Shown here: positions 36,799-47,163 of the stretch, piece after piece | How the letters are laid out: every line of letters begins with the position of its first letter | Position numbering within the stretch: the stretch's first letter is position 1 | Translations under genes and position numbers: made by a program | Notes under the pieces: model-generated | What the model was told of the DNA's origin: nothing | Seen by the model: only the letters and a program-made list of their open reading frames with translations | Database searches by the model: none | Assembly (NCBI GenBank): GCA_947561395.2 | Contig: OX387195.1 | Coordinates: 26,055,126 to 26,119,125, forward strand | From: Buxus sempervirens | Lineage: Eukaryota; Streptophyta; Magnoliopsida; Buxales; Buxaceae | Direction: 5' to 3' | DNA length: 64,000 bases

Positions 36799-39700
36799 TC
36801 ATACTGTCACTGCTACTTTGAGTGATTGCAGTATCATATCATCAATCTCAAACTGCATTGGCTTCTTGTCCCTCCCTATCTTGACGTACTCATCGAACCG
36901 CTCCTTCAAATCTTCAGGAAGGTTAGTGGTGGGGTTCCATCCCAGAATCTCCTTGGCAGCTCTTGGTTCTGCATAGAAGTGCTGCCGACAAAGAAACAAA
37001 AGATCAGAAGTAATCTAAGGTTTGCCCATTGACATGATGTGAATACACATAAATTGACATAGAAAGTCAAAGACGACGAACCTCACACGAGATTGTCTTC
37101 AAACAAAATTTACCCAATTAGATTATCTGGGTTCAATCAAATGTATCTTCCCTTTTGATCATTACATCTCAAAATCTTCAACATAGGCACATTTGAAAAT
37201 ACCATATTTGAATTTAAAGATTTTCGAGCTTTTATTAAAAAAAAAAGATCAACTCTATACTCTAAAAATGAACTCCAGGTCCACACCATTATGAGGTTGG
37301 AAGAGAGTCCTTTACAGGTAAATGATAGGCGCGTACCATATTACGGAAAGGAAATGCTTTTCTTGCATCAATCCCAACAGCCTTTGGATCAAAATGCACG
37401 ATATTGAGGGGACGGCCTGCAGCTTGAGCACAGAGTCTTGCCATTCCATCCAAAGTTACAGCGCGGTCGCTTACACAATTAAAAATTTTTCCACTTGCGG
37501 CAACCGGATTCTCAACAGCAAGAGTAAGCATAGAGGATAAATCCCTAACATGGGCAATGTTGGTGAGTTGCATTCCAGAGCCAGGGATTGGAACTGGTCT
37601 GTCCCGAACAATTCCTGTAGAGTATATGCTATCATGTTAAATTCAATTGATGGTGGCTTGTTTAGACACAATTTTAGGAAACTGTTTATTCTGTATCATA
37701 CAATAGAACAAGTCTAGATAAAGCTGGAGCCAGTAACATCCAATGTCTTGCTTTGTCATGCAGGCAACTGCAGTTCATTTCACTTAGTTTACAACTGCTC
37801 ATGTCAGCAACACCAATCATGCCCAATTTAAACACAAATTATCATTATATATTACCCAAGAGTCGACATCAACAACAATAATAAAAACACTTAGGGGAGC
37901 TCAAATTTAGGAAACTTTTAACATATCTGGAGGATATACTTACTATCAAAAAACCATTCTTCACAATCTTTGTTGTTCCCTGATCCAATCATATATTGAG
38001 GACGGAATATTGCCCAACTTCCAAAAATGTCAGAAATATAGTTCTCCGCTGCAACATGACTTGCATCAGCCTTAACAACATCCTGTCATCGAGCAGTTCA
38101 GTGGAAAATGCTCACTTTTTTGTGCACAGAGAATGAAATCACAGATAGGCAATTTTTATTCTAACCATCCAAATTGTCTAAGTTGTTAAAACCCAGGGGT
38201 GCTTATATGATAAGTTAAATTCTAATGAATATGTTGGGCAAATACATGCTTGAATGTATTTGTTGAGTAAACTGTCCATATGTTTGAGATTCATTTAGTA
38301 AGTAGGCAATATGGATAATTAACTCTTAAAAAGCATGAACATTAAGTATAGTTACTGGAGCAGAAAAACAGCAACTGGAATTGGAATCAATTTGAGAACA
38401 TCAAACTTGCAAAACATTTTGGAAAATGGACAGATGAAATTCAGTGTAGTCTGAAATAAATAAAGATGTGGAAATAATTAGATTGTGAGTTTACATTGAT
38501 AAGCGATGGTACAAAAAAAATGCATGCAGTGCTTCCACAGCATAAAGACACCACAGGAAATTCCAACAAAAAATTTGAGTGCACTGAGGTTTTTACCAAC
38601 ATTCTTGAAGATCTCACAAGATGAATTGTTTCAGAGATTCAAGGTTCATTTAATAACTATGAAACCATGCAATCCAACATATCCTGAAAAACAATTTGTG
38701 ATTCTCAAGGCAGTGTAGATTAAGCCATACTACATACCCCTTCAACATGAGGAGGTTCATCAGTTGGCTTATAAATGCCGGCACTGCTTATGTACAGAAA
38801 TTGCTTTACGCCAGCACTCTTGGCCCAATCTGCCACAGGTCTATATATGAAAGTTAGAACATTGACAAATGGCCACAATATTTGTAGAAGGATGAGCCCT
38901 GATTTGACTCTTTGACACTTAAGAGGGAGATCAGATACCAAGGAATGTGCTGAAACTAGGCCCATGGTACTTCAAAAAAATTTAAGCATGACATTTCATA
39001 TGATAATTCAAAAGAATATCTCCACATGTTGGCTGACTTTGATTTGTAATATTTTTTTCCCTGTTTAACTTTGTCACATGGCATGCAGATACTATTACAG
39101 GCTCTTGGAAATCGACAATCAAAATACATATGCTTTAACATTGTTTGAACACTCAACAGAGGCCAGCTTTTCAAGTCCACCTTTTTTTCTGTTTTATTTT
39201 TTCTTCTTTTGGGGATAAGCAGGCCACTTCGAAGTTTCAGCTCCAATAATCTGTCTTGTTAGTCATGTCTGAGAAAACCATCCCTATGAAGAGGGAACTT
39301 ATAACAAGTCCATTGGCCTTATCTAAACATCATTATTATCAATATAGACAAGTTCCTTCACCATTATATGCATCATAAGCCAATCAAATACCCCCCAAAA
39401 GAAACCGCTCACTGAGAATTACCCTCTGACTACGAACTAGCAGTCCTAAAAACCAGTAGCAATTCAGATTAGATCATTATCATATAATAAAAAAATTGAG
39501 AAAGTCTTTGGTAACATCTCATCTAAGAGGGCTAATAACAGTATATTCTAACTAAAAACAAACTCCAATTTTGAGAAAAGGATTCAAGTCAGGGAACAAA
39601 CCTCACAGTTTCCAAGTCTTTTCCATTGTTGTCTAATACAACATCAAATTCGGCTCCTTGAACAGCCTTTCCCACTTCACCAGGGTCTCCCCACACTGTC

Positions 39701-40210
39701 TTCCCACCAGAACTCACAAGCTCCTGAGAAATTCAAACATTATAAATCACAATTCTCAAAATCAAACATAAAAAGTGAAGAAGGAAACGTTTACAAAAAA
39801 AAATACTTAACAGAGAATCTACTGAATGGAGGTTTCTTCATCTTGTCTGAATTCTCTTCGCCAACAGTCATCACCGTGACCTGATGGCCAGAACCCAGAA
39901 GCTCTTTTGCAAAGTAGAATCCAATAATTGCGTGACCCCCACTGTTGGCGTTGACAATAAGGACTTTCTTCTTCTCTACACTGGCCCTGACATGGAAAGA
40001 AGAAAGAGAATGGCGTCTGGAGCTTATGGGGCGGATGGAAAAAGAGTGAGAAAGGGAAAGAGAATTTGAGAGAGAACTAGAGCGACAGAAAGAGAAGAGA
40101 GGGGAAGAGGAGGAGGCGTACAAGCTTGGAAGAGCAGAGTTAGATGGTGAAGGACTTGAAGCTTTACGGGAGAGGAGAAGAAGATGGGATGAAGAGGCAA
40201 CAGCAGCCAT
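36799..40210 (-). CDS. CSP41A: Chloroplast stem-loop binding protein of 41 kDa a (CSP41a)
   Basis: Six coding exons, 5' to 3': 39812-40210, 39602-39723, 38738-38840, 37944-38082, 37337-37614 and 36799-36981. All have GT-AG introns and consistent phase, giving 407 aa, the normal length. The first 75 or so residues are rich in Ser, Leu and Arg with few acids: a chloroplast transit peptide. The mature part begins near [14 protein letters not shown] and has the NAD-fold glycine motif [11 protein letters not shown] of atypical short-chain dehydrogenases. It has the family blocks [31 protein letters not shown] and [17 protein letters not shown]41a binds and cleaves stem-loop RNAs in plastids with CSP41b, stabilises target mRNAs and rRNA, and associates with plastid ribosomes. 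The ATG at 40210 is chosen over an in-frame one at 40264, because a TATA box overlaps the latter and the transit peptide starts at 40210 in the family. Confidence 0.96.
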
Positions 40211-40263
40211 TATTGATTCTTTGTATGAGAACCAAAGATTTTGGTACAAAGATAATGCTACCA

Positions 40264-40270
40264 ATTTATA
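40264..40270 (-). promoter_or_regulatory. TATA box of CSP41a
   Basis: TATAAAT on the minus strand, about 54 bases before the chosen ATG. This would give a leader of roughly 25 bases, short but usual for highly expressed photosynthetic genes. Confidence 0.5.
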
Positions 40271-41371
40271 TGGGAATATAACCGTTAAAGTTCCAGGTAA
40301 TAATTAAAAGTTACCCCAAAATTCTGAGAAGAAATTCGGGCATTTGGCGAGCTACCGTATTAATTGATTGATCAGTCCATCCAGCACGAACCAAACAGTC
40401 CAGATCAAAGTCGATCAACACAATAGATACCACATTCTTGGGCAGAATAGTAATCCTTTGATTTTTGCCTTGCGGGCGTCATCCATAGATTTTCGCTGTC
40501 GGACATGTAAAGCGATCGTATCTTATCAATTCTACGTGTAATTGCGGATATGGAATATCTCGAACTAGCAGTGGCTGAGTGGCTCTAGTTCTCTCTCTCA
40601 GCTCACCCCAAATTAACTTTTAGTGATAAAAGTTATAAATAATTAACATTCAGTCCAGAGAGACTTAATTTTTGAAAAGTACCACTCATTCCCAATTATG
40701 TTAAAAAAGTGTTACTGCTTTTCAATTATCAAGAATTAAGTGACTGAATCTGATTTATTTTAAAATACTGAAAACTAATTTCCCAAATTAATTTGTAGTG
40801 ATACTTTTAAAAATAATTATAATACAGTCAGCAATGATTTGAATTTTAATTTTTAAAAAACCTTTATCAAAATAATTAAGTTTTAGTGATCCATTTGAGT
40901 GAAAAAATATAAGAGCATTTAATATTTAATTATTTTGATAAAGATTTCATAAAAGTTAAAATTTAGAATTGTTGACTGATTTTAATTATTTTCAAAAACT
41001 ATAACTAAAATTATTTTTCTAAAAAAAAAAAGGGTGTACGTCATAATAAAGAATAAATTCCGAAAAACAACTTCCTATAAAATGTGAGGTAAGTTGCTTT
41101 TGATCTCTTGCTTTATTTGTCCAGAAAGTGGCCGACTGAAGATATGGTTTTGGCAGACTGGGATGGAAGATCAAGGTTCACCTCACCAACCTCAATTTGT
41201 TGAAACAAGAAATTTGGTTTTGAGAAACTGAACTGTTCAAAACCTTCAAACTCAAAACAGCTAGTATTTAAAAGATAATTAAATAACATTAGCAAGAAGC
41301 ACCAATAAAAGTTTGAAATTGTTTTGCTGTATATGCATTCATCCAAGATATTGACATGGTGCAATAAAAGT
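40271..41371. other. Intergenic region between CSP41a and the coiled-coil gene
   Basis: AT-rich DNA. Around 40650-41010 there are mirrored TTTAGTGAT.../ATCACTAAA-like and AATTATTTT blocks that suggest an old fold-back element. The part near 41100-41371 is probably the 3' untranslated region of the coiled-coil gene. No gene is seen. Confidence 0.4.
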
Positions 41372-44300
41372 TCATTTTTTCCTGCAATCTTTAGCAAGCT
41401 TCTTCCTCTTAGGTGCTTCCTTCCTGCTATCTTTAGCAAGCTTCTTTCTCTTAGTTTCTTCATTCCTGCTACCTTTAGAAGGCTCCTTCCTCTTAGGTTC
41501 AGGAGGTCTGGCGTCAGCCATGACAGTTGGAGTACCAATAAGCTTCTTTCTCTTAGGTTCTGGAGGTCTGTTGTCAGCTATCGCAGTAGGAATACCAATA
41601 CCATCAACACCTTTCATAGATGACCGAAGAGCCAAAACTGTTTCAGTTGTCTTTGATAGACTGGAAATTATTATAGTCTCCTTTAACTTCTCAATTGCCT
41701 CATAAGGAATAAACCCTTTCCCATACTGAAAGGTAACAAACAAAAAATGAGAACCTTACATAAAAATAAAACATAGACCAAGGTAAGAAAATTTCAGCTT
41801 CCTCAAGTATAAAAAGCTCACTTTGTCTTGTTCTATTATGGAAACATTGTGAGTCAATTATGGCCAGCAGACACCAAGTTGTTGAGTTGAATATAGTGCA
41901 CCAAAACATAATGATAATTAAGCAAACTCTTCAACAAACTCCCCAACTTTGAACTTGTGTCTCACTATTCCTTAGAAGTCGCTGGTATTTATTGAAAATC
42001 TATTTAGATACATAATCTGCTATCTTTATGTTCTCAAGTAAGCAGTCACGAGTGGCACGAAAGGAAATTTTCATTGCTTTTAATATAGTGGAGGCTCTGT
42101 GTATCACATTTAGAGACCATCACTTGGTGTAATGGTTAAAGCCTAGGGCTGCCAATGTGAGAATGAGGGTTTATGTCTGAGCACGGCGACTCTGAATAAA
42201 TAATGACATCTCCAGGTAACCTTAGGAGCTGCATCAGTTTATAGTCCTATGTAGAGTACATATGCAGTTTCAGAGCCAATGAACAAGTCATGTCCTATGC
42301 AGAATATGGGGCATCTCCTAGCTCCAAAGTCAAATCAATTGAACAATCAAACAATCTGAAAATTAGAAAAAAGGTTTCATTAATGTGCATCTTAAATTAA
42401 TTTATTTCCTTTTTCTTTTTGATGGCAAAAGAAAAGGATTATGAATTTTGTTGCATGGGCAACTTAAGCAATGACCATTTGACCACAAGCAACTTATGGA
42501 TACTTTGTATATGCAGCAACCATACTAATAAACAATCAGAATATCAAGGAAAGGAAGTGTAATTAAAACATACCACTTCAAGCTTGCCAATAGCAGATTC
42601 CAGCTTCTTACCTAGCTGGTAATTTTCATCTTTTAAAGCTTCAATCTGAAGAATTAAAAGTGACAAATAATGTCCAAAGATTTACTATAAGAAAAAAAAA
42701 AGGAAACCAACAAAGCGATAAAGAGGACCTTCTTTTGAGAGTCTATATACATGCTCTTGTATTTATTCTTCTTCACCTCCAATCTGATGTCAGGCAAACA
42801 TTTCGCTTGGCTCAGAGAGCAGCAACAATCTCCCCGCTTTAATGAGAATTGAAATTTGTAGGACTAGTTATTAATTGCCAATAACAAATAAATGATATGA
42901 TAATGATGTTGAGGTTTGGAAAAAATAAATTTTTGATGAATAAACACATTACCTTTGACTTCAATCCAAAGTTAGATACATTACCTTGGAATTCATTTCT
43001 TCTATTGTTTTTCCTTGTTCATCCAGAAGTAGGTTTAGATCATCAATTTTCTCTCGCAGGCTTCTCAAACTTGGGACATCTTCAGCGTCCTTTTTTTCCA
43101 GATCAGCACATGGCTGATCTTCTTTCTCACTCTCACTAGCATCTATCTCTTCAAACACAGGCTCTATATCCTTGTCTTGTATGGTTGAAGTTGTATTATG
43201 GATACGAGCAGATCGCCTGACAGGTTTTGTGCTCTTCAAGACTTTCTTTCTCAGTGCTGATGAAGATAAGTTGGTCAAGTCCATTCTCCTGTCAGGGATA
43301 GATTTCGCTCTTTCCATTGAGAGACCTGAGTTTTCAGTCTATGAAAAAAAAATTCATCAAAAAAAAAAAAAAAGAACCAAGAATTATAATTGATTCAAAA
43401 AAAAAATTTGTGCGCCGCACTCCTCCCCCCCACCCAACAACAACTTTTTGGTTTCCAATTGAATGAGGCCAATTGGGACCTTATGGGTGATCCGACTAGG
43501 ATGTGGAATGAAATGACTTAAAATTCTGAGGGAATTACTTTGGCAGACTTGTATAAAAAGGGTTCACTAATGAAATAAATTAATGTAAGGATAAGCATGA
43601 AAGAGCCTTAACTAAAGTAAAAACTATTGCAATGAGACAACTGAGTTTTCAGATAAGAAAGGTTTGCAACAAGGACATCTATTAGCCCTTATTTATTCAT
43701 TTTAGTTATGGGTGAGTTGACGAGCCATATTCGAGATGAGGTGCCTTTGTGTATATTATTTGCAGATGATATAATATTGATAAGTCACACTAGAGAAGAA
43801 GTAAACATTAAGTCGGAATTGTGGTGAGAATCGTGAGATGCCTTAGAATCAAAAGGTTTTAAAATAACTTGTTCAAAAGCTGAATATATGAGATGCAGTC
43901 TTTAATATAAATAACAATAAAACTAATGAACCTATTAAAATTGACAATCAGGCTTACAAATAAAAAAAGGAATTGACAATCAAGATATCCCTTTGAGCAA
44001 TAAATTCAGATACCTTGGAGTATTAATTATCAAATCTATGAAAGAAGATCCAAGGATATAATTCATCCAAAGATTCTATTTGTACCCCTTCTACAACTGT
44101 TTGATTTCCATTTTTCAAACACGATAAATTTCTCGCGTCATAAGTAATAACTGCTACTTATGAAGATTTCACTGTACATGAAATGTAACAAACATCAATG
44201 TTGAGAAAGTGGCATCACAAAACATCATTTCTATCTATGTTTAAGGCATTTTTTTTAATATACCAGAGAATATGCCTTAAACAAACATCAAAACAAATTT

Positions 44301-46059
44301 AAAAATTCAACAGAGCCTTCACACAAGAAAGCACACACCCTGACTAGGTCCTGAATCAAATCATAGCTAAAGCCAGCATATATTCAAATGCTCACATCAT
44401 GAACCTAGACCAAACAGGTAAGTACAAAGATTGGAAAATGATCTGAATGAGGCCACGACCAATGGGATGGTTTAAAATGAATGCAACTATGTGTTCAAAA
44501 AGCTATCCAGTACCATTCTGATGTGTGTTCAAAAGGCTATCCAGGACCATCCAGAAGGGGTGGTTTTACGCAAGAGTAGGGGAAATGGGTCATGTTCATG
44601 ACTAAAATGGGTGAAATGAATAGCATAAGAGCAGAACAGGGGCTTTAAGGGAAGGGCTTCATCTCATCAAGGAAGATAGCATTCATAAACTCATTGTCAG
44701 GATTGATGCTATTATTGTAACTGATGTGATCAGGGGCGTGTAAAGCACCCACGACACAAACAAAGCACTCATCCATGACTATTTAAGGCTTCTTCAAAGG
44801 GACTTGCACAGCAAGCTGAAGCATATGCTCAGGGAAGGAAACTGCTGCATAGACATACTCTCAAACAGCAGCCTCAAACAGTCCATTGGTGTTGTTAGAC
44901 TACATAGTCATTCGATTTTTCCTTGAAGCATGGTTTTAAATATGGGCGTAAGGGAATTGCACTGGCTCGTGCAACTCAGTGCCAGCCAATACTGGAACCA
45001 TAAAATACCAGTAAATACCAGAATTTATAGTAAATATTAGATATTTGCCAATGGTGTGGTACAGTGACCAGTATTGAGAATTTAAACCTTTCCTTGAGCA
45101 CCTTCTACATTTTGTTATAGCATCAAAGCTTAGTTTTAATCAATCCCACTTTCATGAAGGAAAAATGAAAACCATAATCATCTAATACATATGCGCTCCA
45201 AGAGATGCCATCCTAAACAATTTTATATTCAATCAAACAAACACTGGTCATACGTATAATATCTATCTATACTATATATAATGGGAATAGACCCTTGAGA
45301 ACCGTGCCAATAACTATGCATAACTTCCCCAGAAAGCCCTTATCATTCATTGTAAATGCATTATTAATATATGGTTAAAATAGTCAAAACTCTGCCTATT
45401 CATCTGCCTATTCATTTAAAATTTGGACTGTTCCCTTCCTCTACGTGCAGTATTGCACGTGCACACATGTAGAGTATAGGTAAATACAAAGCAGCCTATA
45501 CAATTTACACCAATATAACAATAAATCCATTGAGATTGCCAGGGCATAAGAAGTTATAATCATTACTACAAATAGCCATAGAAATGAAAAAAGGGAGGAT
45601 TTTCGTTGAGGAGACCCCCACAATTAAAAAATCAGCAATGTACGGTTCCCATTTATAAGAACCATGCATCTAATGATCATCCCACATCCCATATTTAGAC
45701 CTCTCCTATTCTCTGTACCCCAGACCACAAAAGATAAGATAAATCATTAGTAATAAAGAACAAAACAACAAGAGCAACGGAATCACAAACAAGAAATTGG
45801 GCAAGAACAAGCAATAGAGAATAAAACAACATGAATCCCAGAATTGTAGACGAGAAACTGCAGATTAACCAACTAGTTAGCATCATCCACATTTATTTGC
45901 AAGTCCAAAGTCAAAAATCCAGTAAACAATGCCTATCCATGCTACACACATCATTCCATCATGTAGAGCTATAGTAAATCTTGTGAATACCTGATCTTTA
46001 TGTGAAGAACTTGCCAACTGGGAACTGTCCCTCTTCTCATCACCCATTTCTTTGCGCAT
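41372..46059 (-). CDS. Unrecognised coiled-coil protein with repeated lysine-rich tail
   Basis: Five coding exons, 5' to 3': 45991-46059, 42985-43338, 42729-42836, 42574-42645 and 41372-41725. All introns are GT-AG and every exon is in phase 0, giving 318 aa. The start could instead be the in-frame ATG at 46047. Residues 40-75 are basic (LRKKVLKSTKPVRRSARI). An acidic patch follows (EEIDASESEKEDQ), then a predicted coiled coil across exons 2-4 (LREKIDDLNLLLDEQGKTIE ... IEALKDENYQLGKKLESAIG). The last exon holds KLKETIIISSLSKTTETVLA and then four imperfect copies of a (P/T)KRKK(L) unit separated by RPPE and SRKE spacers, resembling multiple nuclear localisation signals. I do not recognise the family. 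Composition suggests a nuclear scaffold or chromatin-associated protein; that is inference. Intron 1 (2.65 kb) holds LINE and Helitron-like debris, and intron 4 holds a SINE. Confidence 0.75.
42112..42250 (+). mobile_element. tRNA-derived SINE
   Basis: TTGGTGTAATGGTTAAAGCC resembles a Pol III A box. About 33 bases later GAGGGTTTATGTCTGA resembles a decayed B box (GGTTCGAxTC), followed by the GAGCACGGCGACTCTG tail typical of plant tRNA-derived SINEs. It lies in an intron of the coiled-coil gene, antisense to it. The 3' end is approximate. Confidence 0.55.
43625..44060 (+). mobile_element. LINE (RTE-like) reverse transcriptase pseudogene
   Basis: The plus strand reads KKGLQQG, a one-base frame shift, then SISPYLFILVMGELTSHIRD and LCILFADDIILIS. 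The FADD box carries the two catalytic aspartates of the RT palm. Further on, after stops, NKFRYLGVLI matches the FKYLG motif of the same clade. Frameshift and TGA codons make it inactive. It is inserted antisense in intron 1 of the coiled-coil gene. Confidence 0.75.
44500..44562. repeat. Short tandem duplication
   Basis: GTGTTCAAAAAGCTATCCAG and the next ten bases are repeated about 36 bases later with small changes. Confidence 0.6.
45266..45472 (+). mobile_element. Small non-autonomous Helitron-like element, copy A
   Basis: It starts with TCTATACTATATATAATGGG immediately after an A. It ends with a 7-bp hairpin (ACGTGCA-GTAT-TGCACGT, 45443-45460) about ten bases before its terminus, near TGTAG. 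Helitrons begin with TC, carry a short hairpin before the 3' end and insert between A and T. The terminal CTRR is imperfect here. A related element is at 60651-60902. Confidence 0.55.
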
Positions 46060-47163
46060 GTGTGCAGGCAGAGAGCAGAGTATCAAAAGATAGAAGAAGC
46101 ACAAACCCAGTATGTATTATGGATCTTAAGGTACTTTCAAAAGATAGAATATCAGAAAGGGTAAAACGGTTCGCGACTAGACTACATTCTTTATTGAGAG
46201 TCAGACGCTCGTCGATTTTACTCGACTGTTCAGAGGTCAAGCACAGTCTCCAAGGGACGTGAATAACAATGCCGCTGCCTCTTCACCAACTTGCAAAGAT
46301 TTGCAGGGAAAACGACAGTATGAGTAAGTGAATATAAATATCAAGCCTGCATCGATTATCGGAAAAAATGAAAATTGTGGTAGGGTTTAGCTCCGAAAGC
46401 CGTAATCATGCATAAATATGCTAGCTACGGTTATATATCAGGCAACGCATGAAATGCGTTGAGCTCTCGACCCGGATCAGACCGGGAGAAATTTCATACC
46501 TCAAGCCCTTTCAAGACTTGAACCATGGTGATTGGTTCTACCATTTGTCGTTGCTCCAAAAGCCCTAAGATTTATAAAAACTTCGTTGGTTTAAGCACTT
46601 AACATGTAAGACGGTAACAGACAATCCGTCTTCTACTCTACAGACTATTTATGACGCTGTTTGGTATTGTTCTTAAAAACAGTGTAGGCACTGTAGTGAT
46701 CTATTTTTTATTCTGTAACCAAATAAAAAAAAAGATCTAGATTTGACAACAAAAACCCAAGAATTATGTTAACGAGGCGTAAACAAGTTGAGGAAACTGA
46801 TTCCCAAAGTGTATTTGAAATCAAGATTGCATCTTAAACTAAACCCTAAAGAAGTTCTAATTAGAATTGGTCCAACAAAAACAATTTATTACGTTACTGA
46901 CTTACTGTTATACTAAAGCGAGAAATGGCCTCACCCGCCATCCACGTGAAGCTGCGGCCATCCTCCACTTCTCAAAGACGTTTTGAATGAGCTTGATCGC
47001 ACTCACGCTCCTCCAGTGAAATATATAGTAACATTTTGTTACTACAGAAAAAAACATATATCAAGATCAAGGGTTTTGGAAAACAAAAATTAGAGAGAGA
47101 GAGAGCGGGGACCAAATGATTTATCTGAGAATGTTAAGAATGGCAATATTAAGGGCCTGCTAT
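46060..47163. other. Intergenic: coiled-coil gene upstream region and KAPP 3' flank
   Basis: 46060-46450 probably holds the leader and promoter of the coiled-coil gene; a TATATAT sequence lies near 46433-46439. 46900-47163 is likely KAPP 3' untranslated sequence with a GAGA tract at 47093-47105. No gene is seen. Confidence 0.4.

Noticed and set aside
40211-40264. Upstream in-frame ATG for CSP41a
   Set aside because: It overlaps the TATA box, and the extension does not resemble the family's transit peptide start.
41324-41705. Plus-strand frames across the repeated basic exon
   Set aside because: Antisense shadows; the minus-strand frame joins four other phase-0 exons.
43440-43600. Coding extension of the LINE reverse transcriptase upstream of 43625
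   Set aside because: No recognisable RT motif could be read in any frame there.
46040-46262. Frames on both strands around the first exon of the coiled-coil gene
   Set aside because: No coding character beyond the 69-base exon itself; probably leader and promoter sequence.
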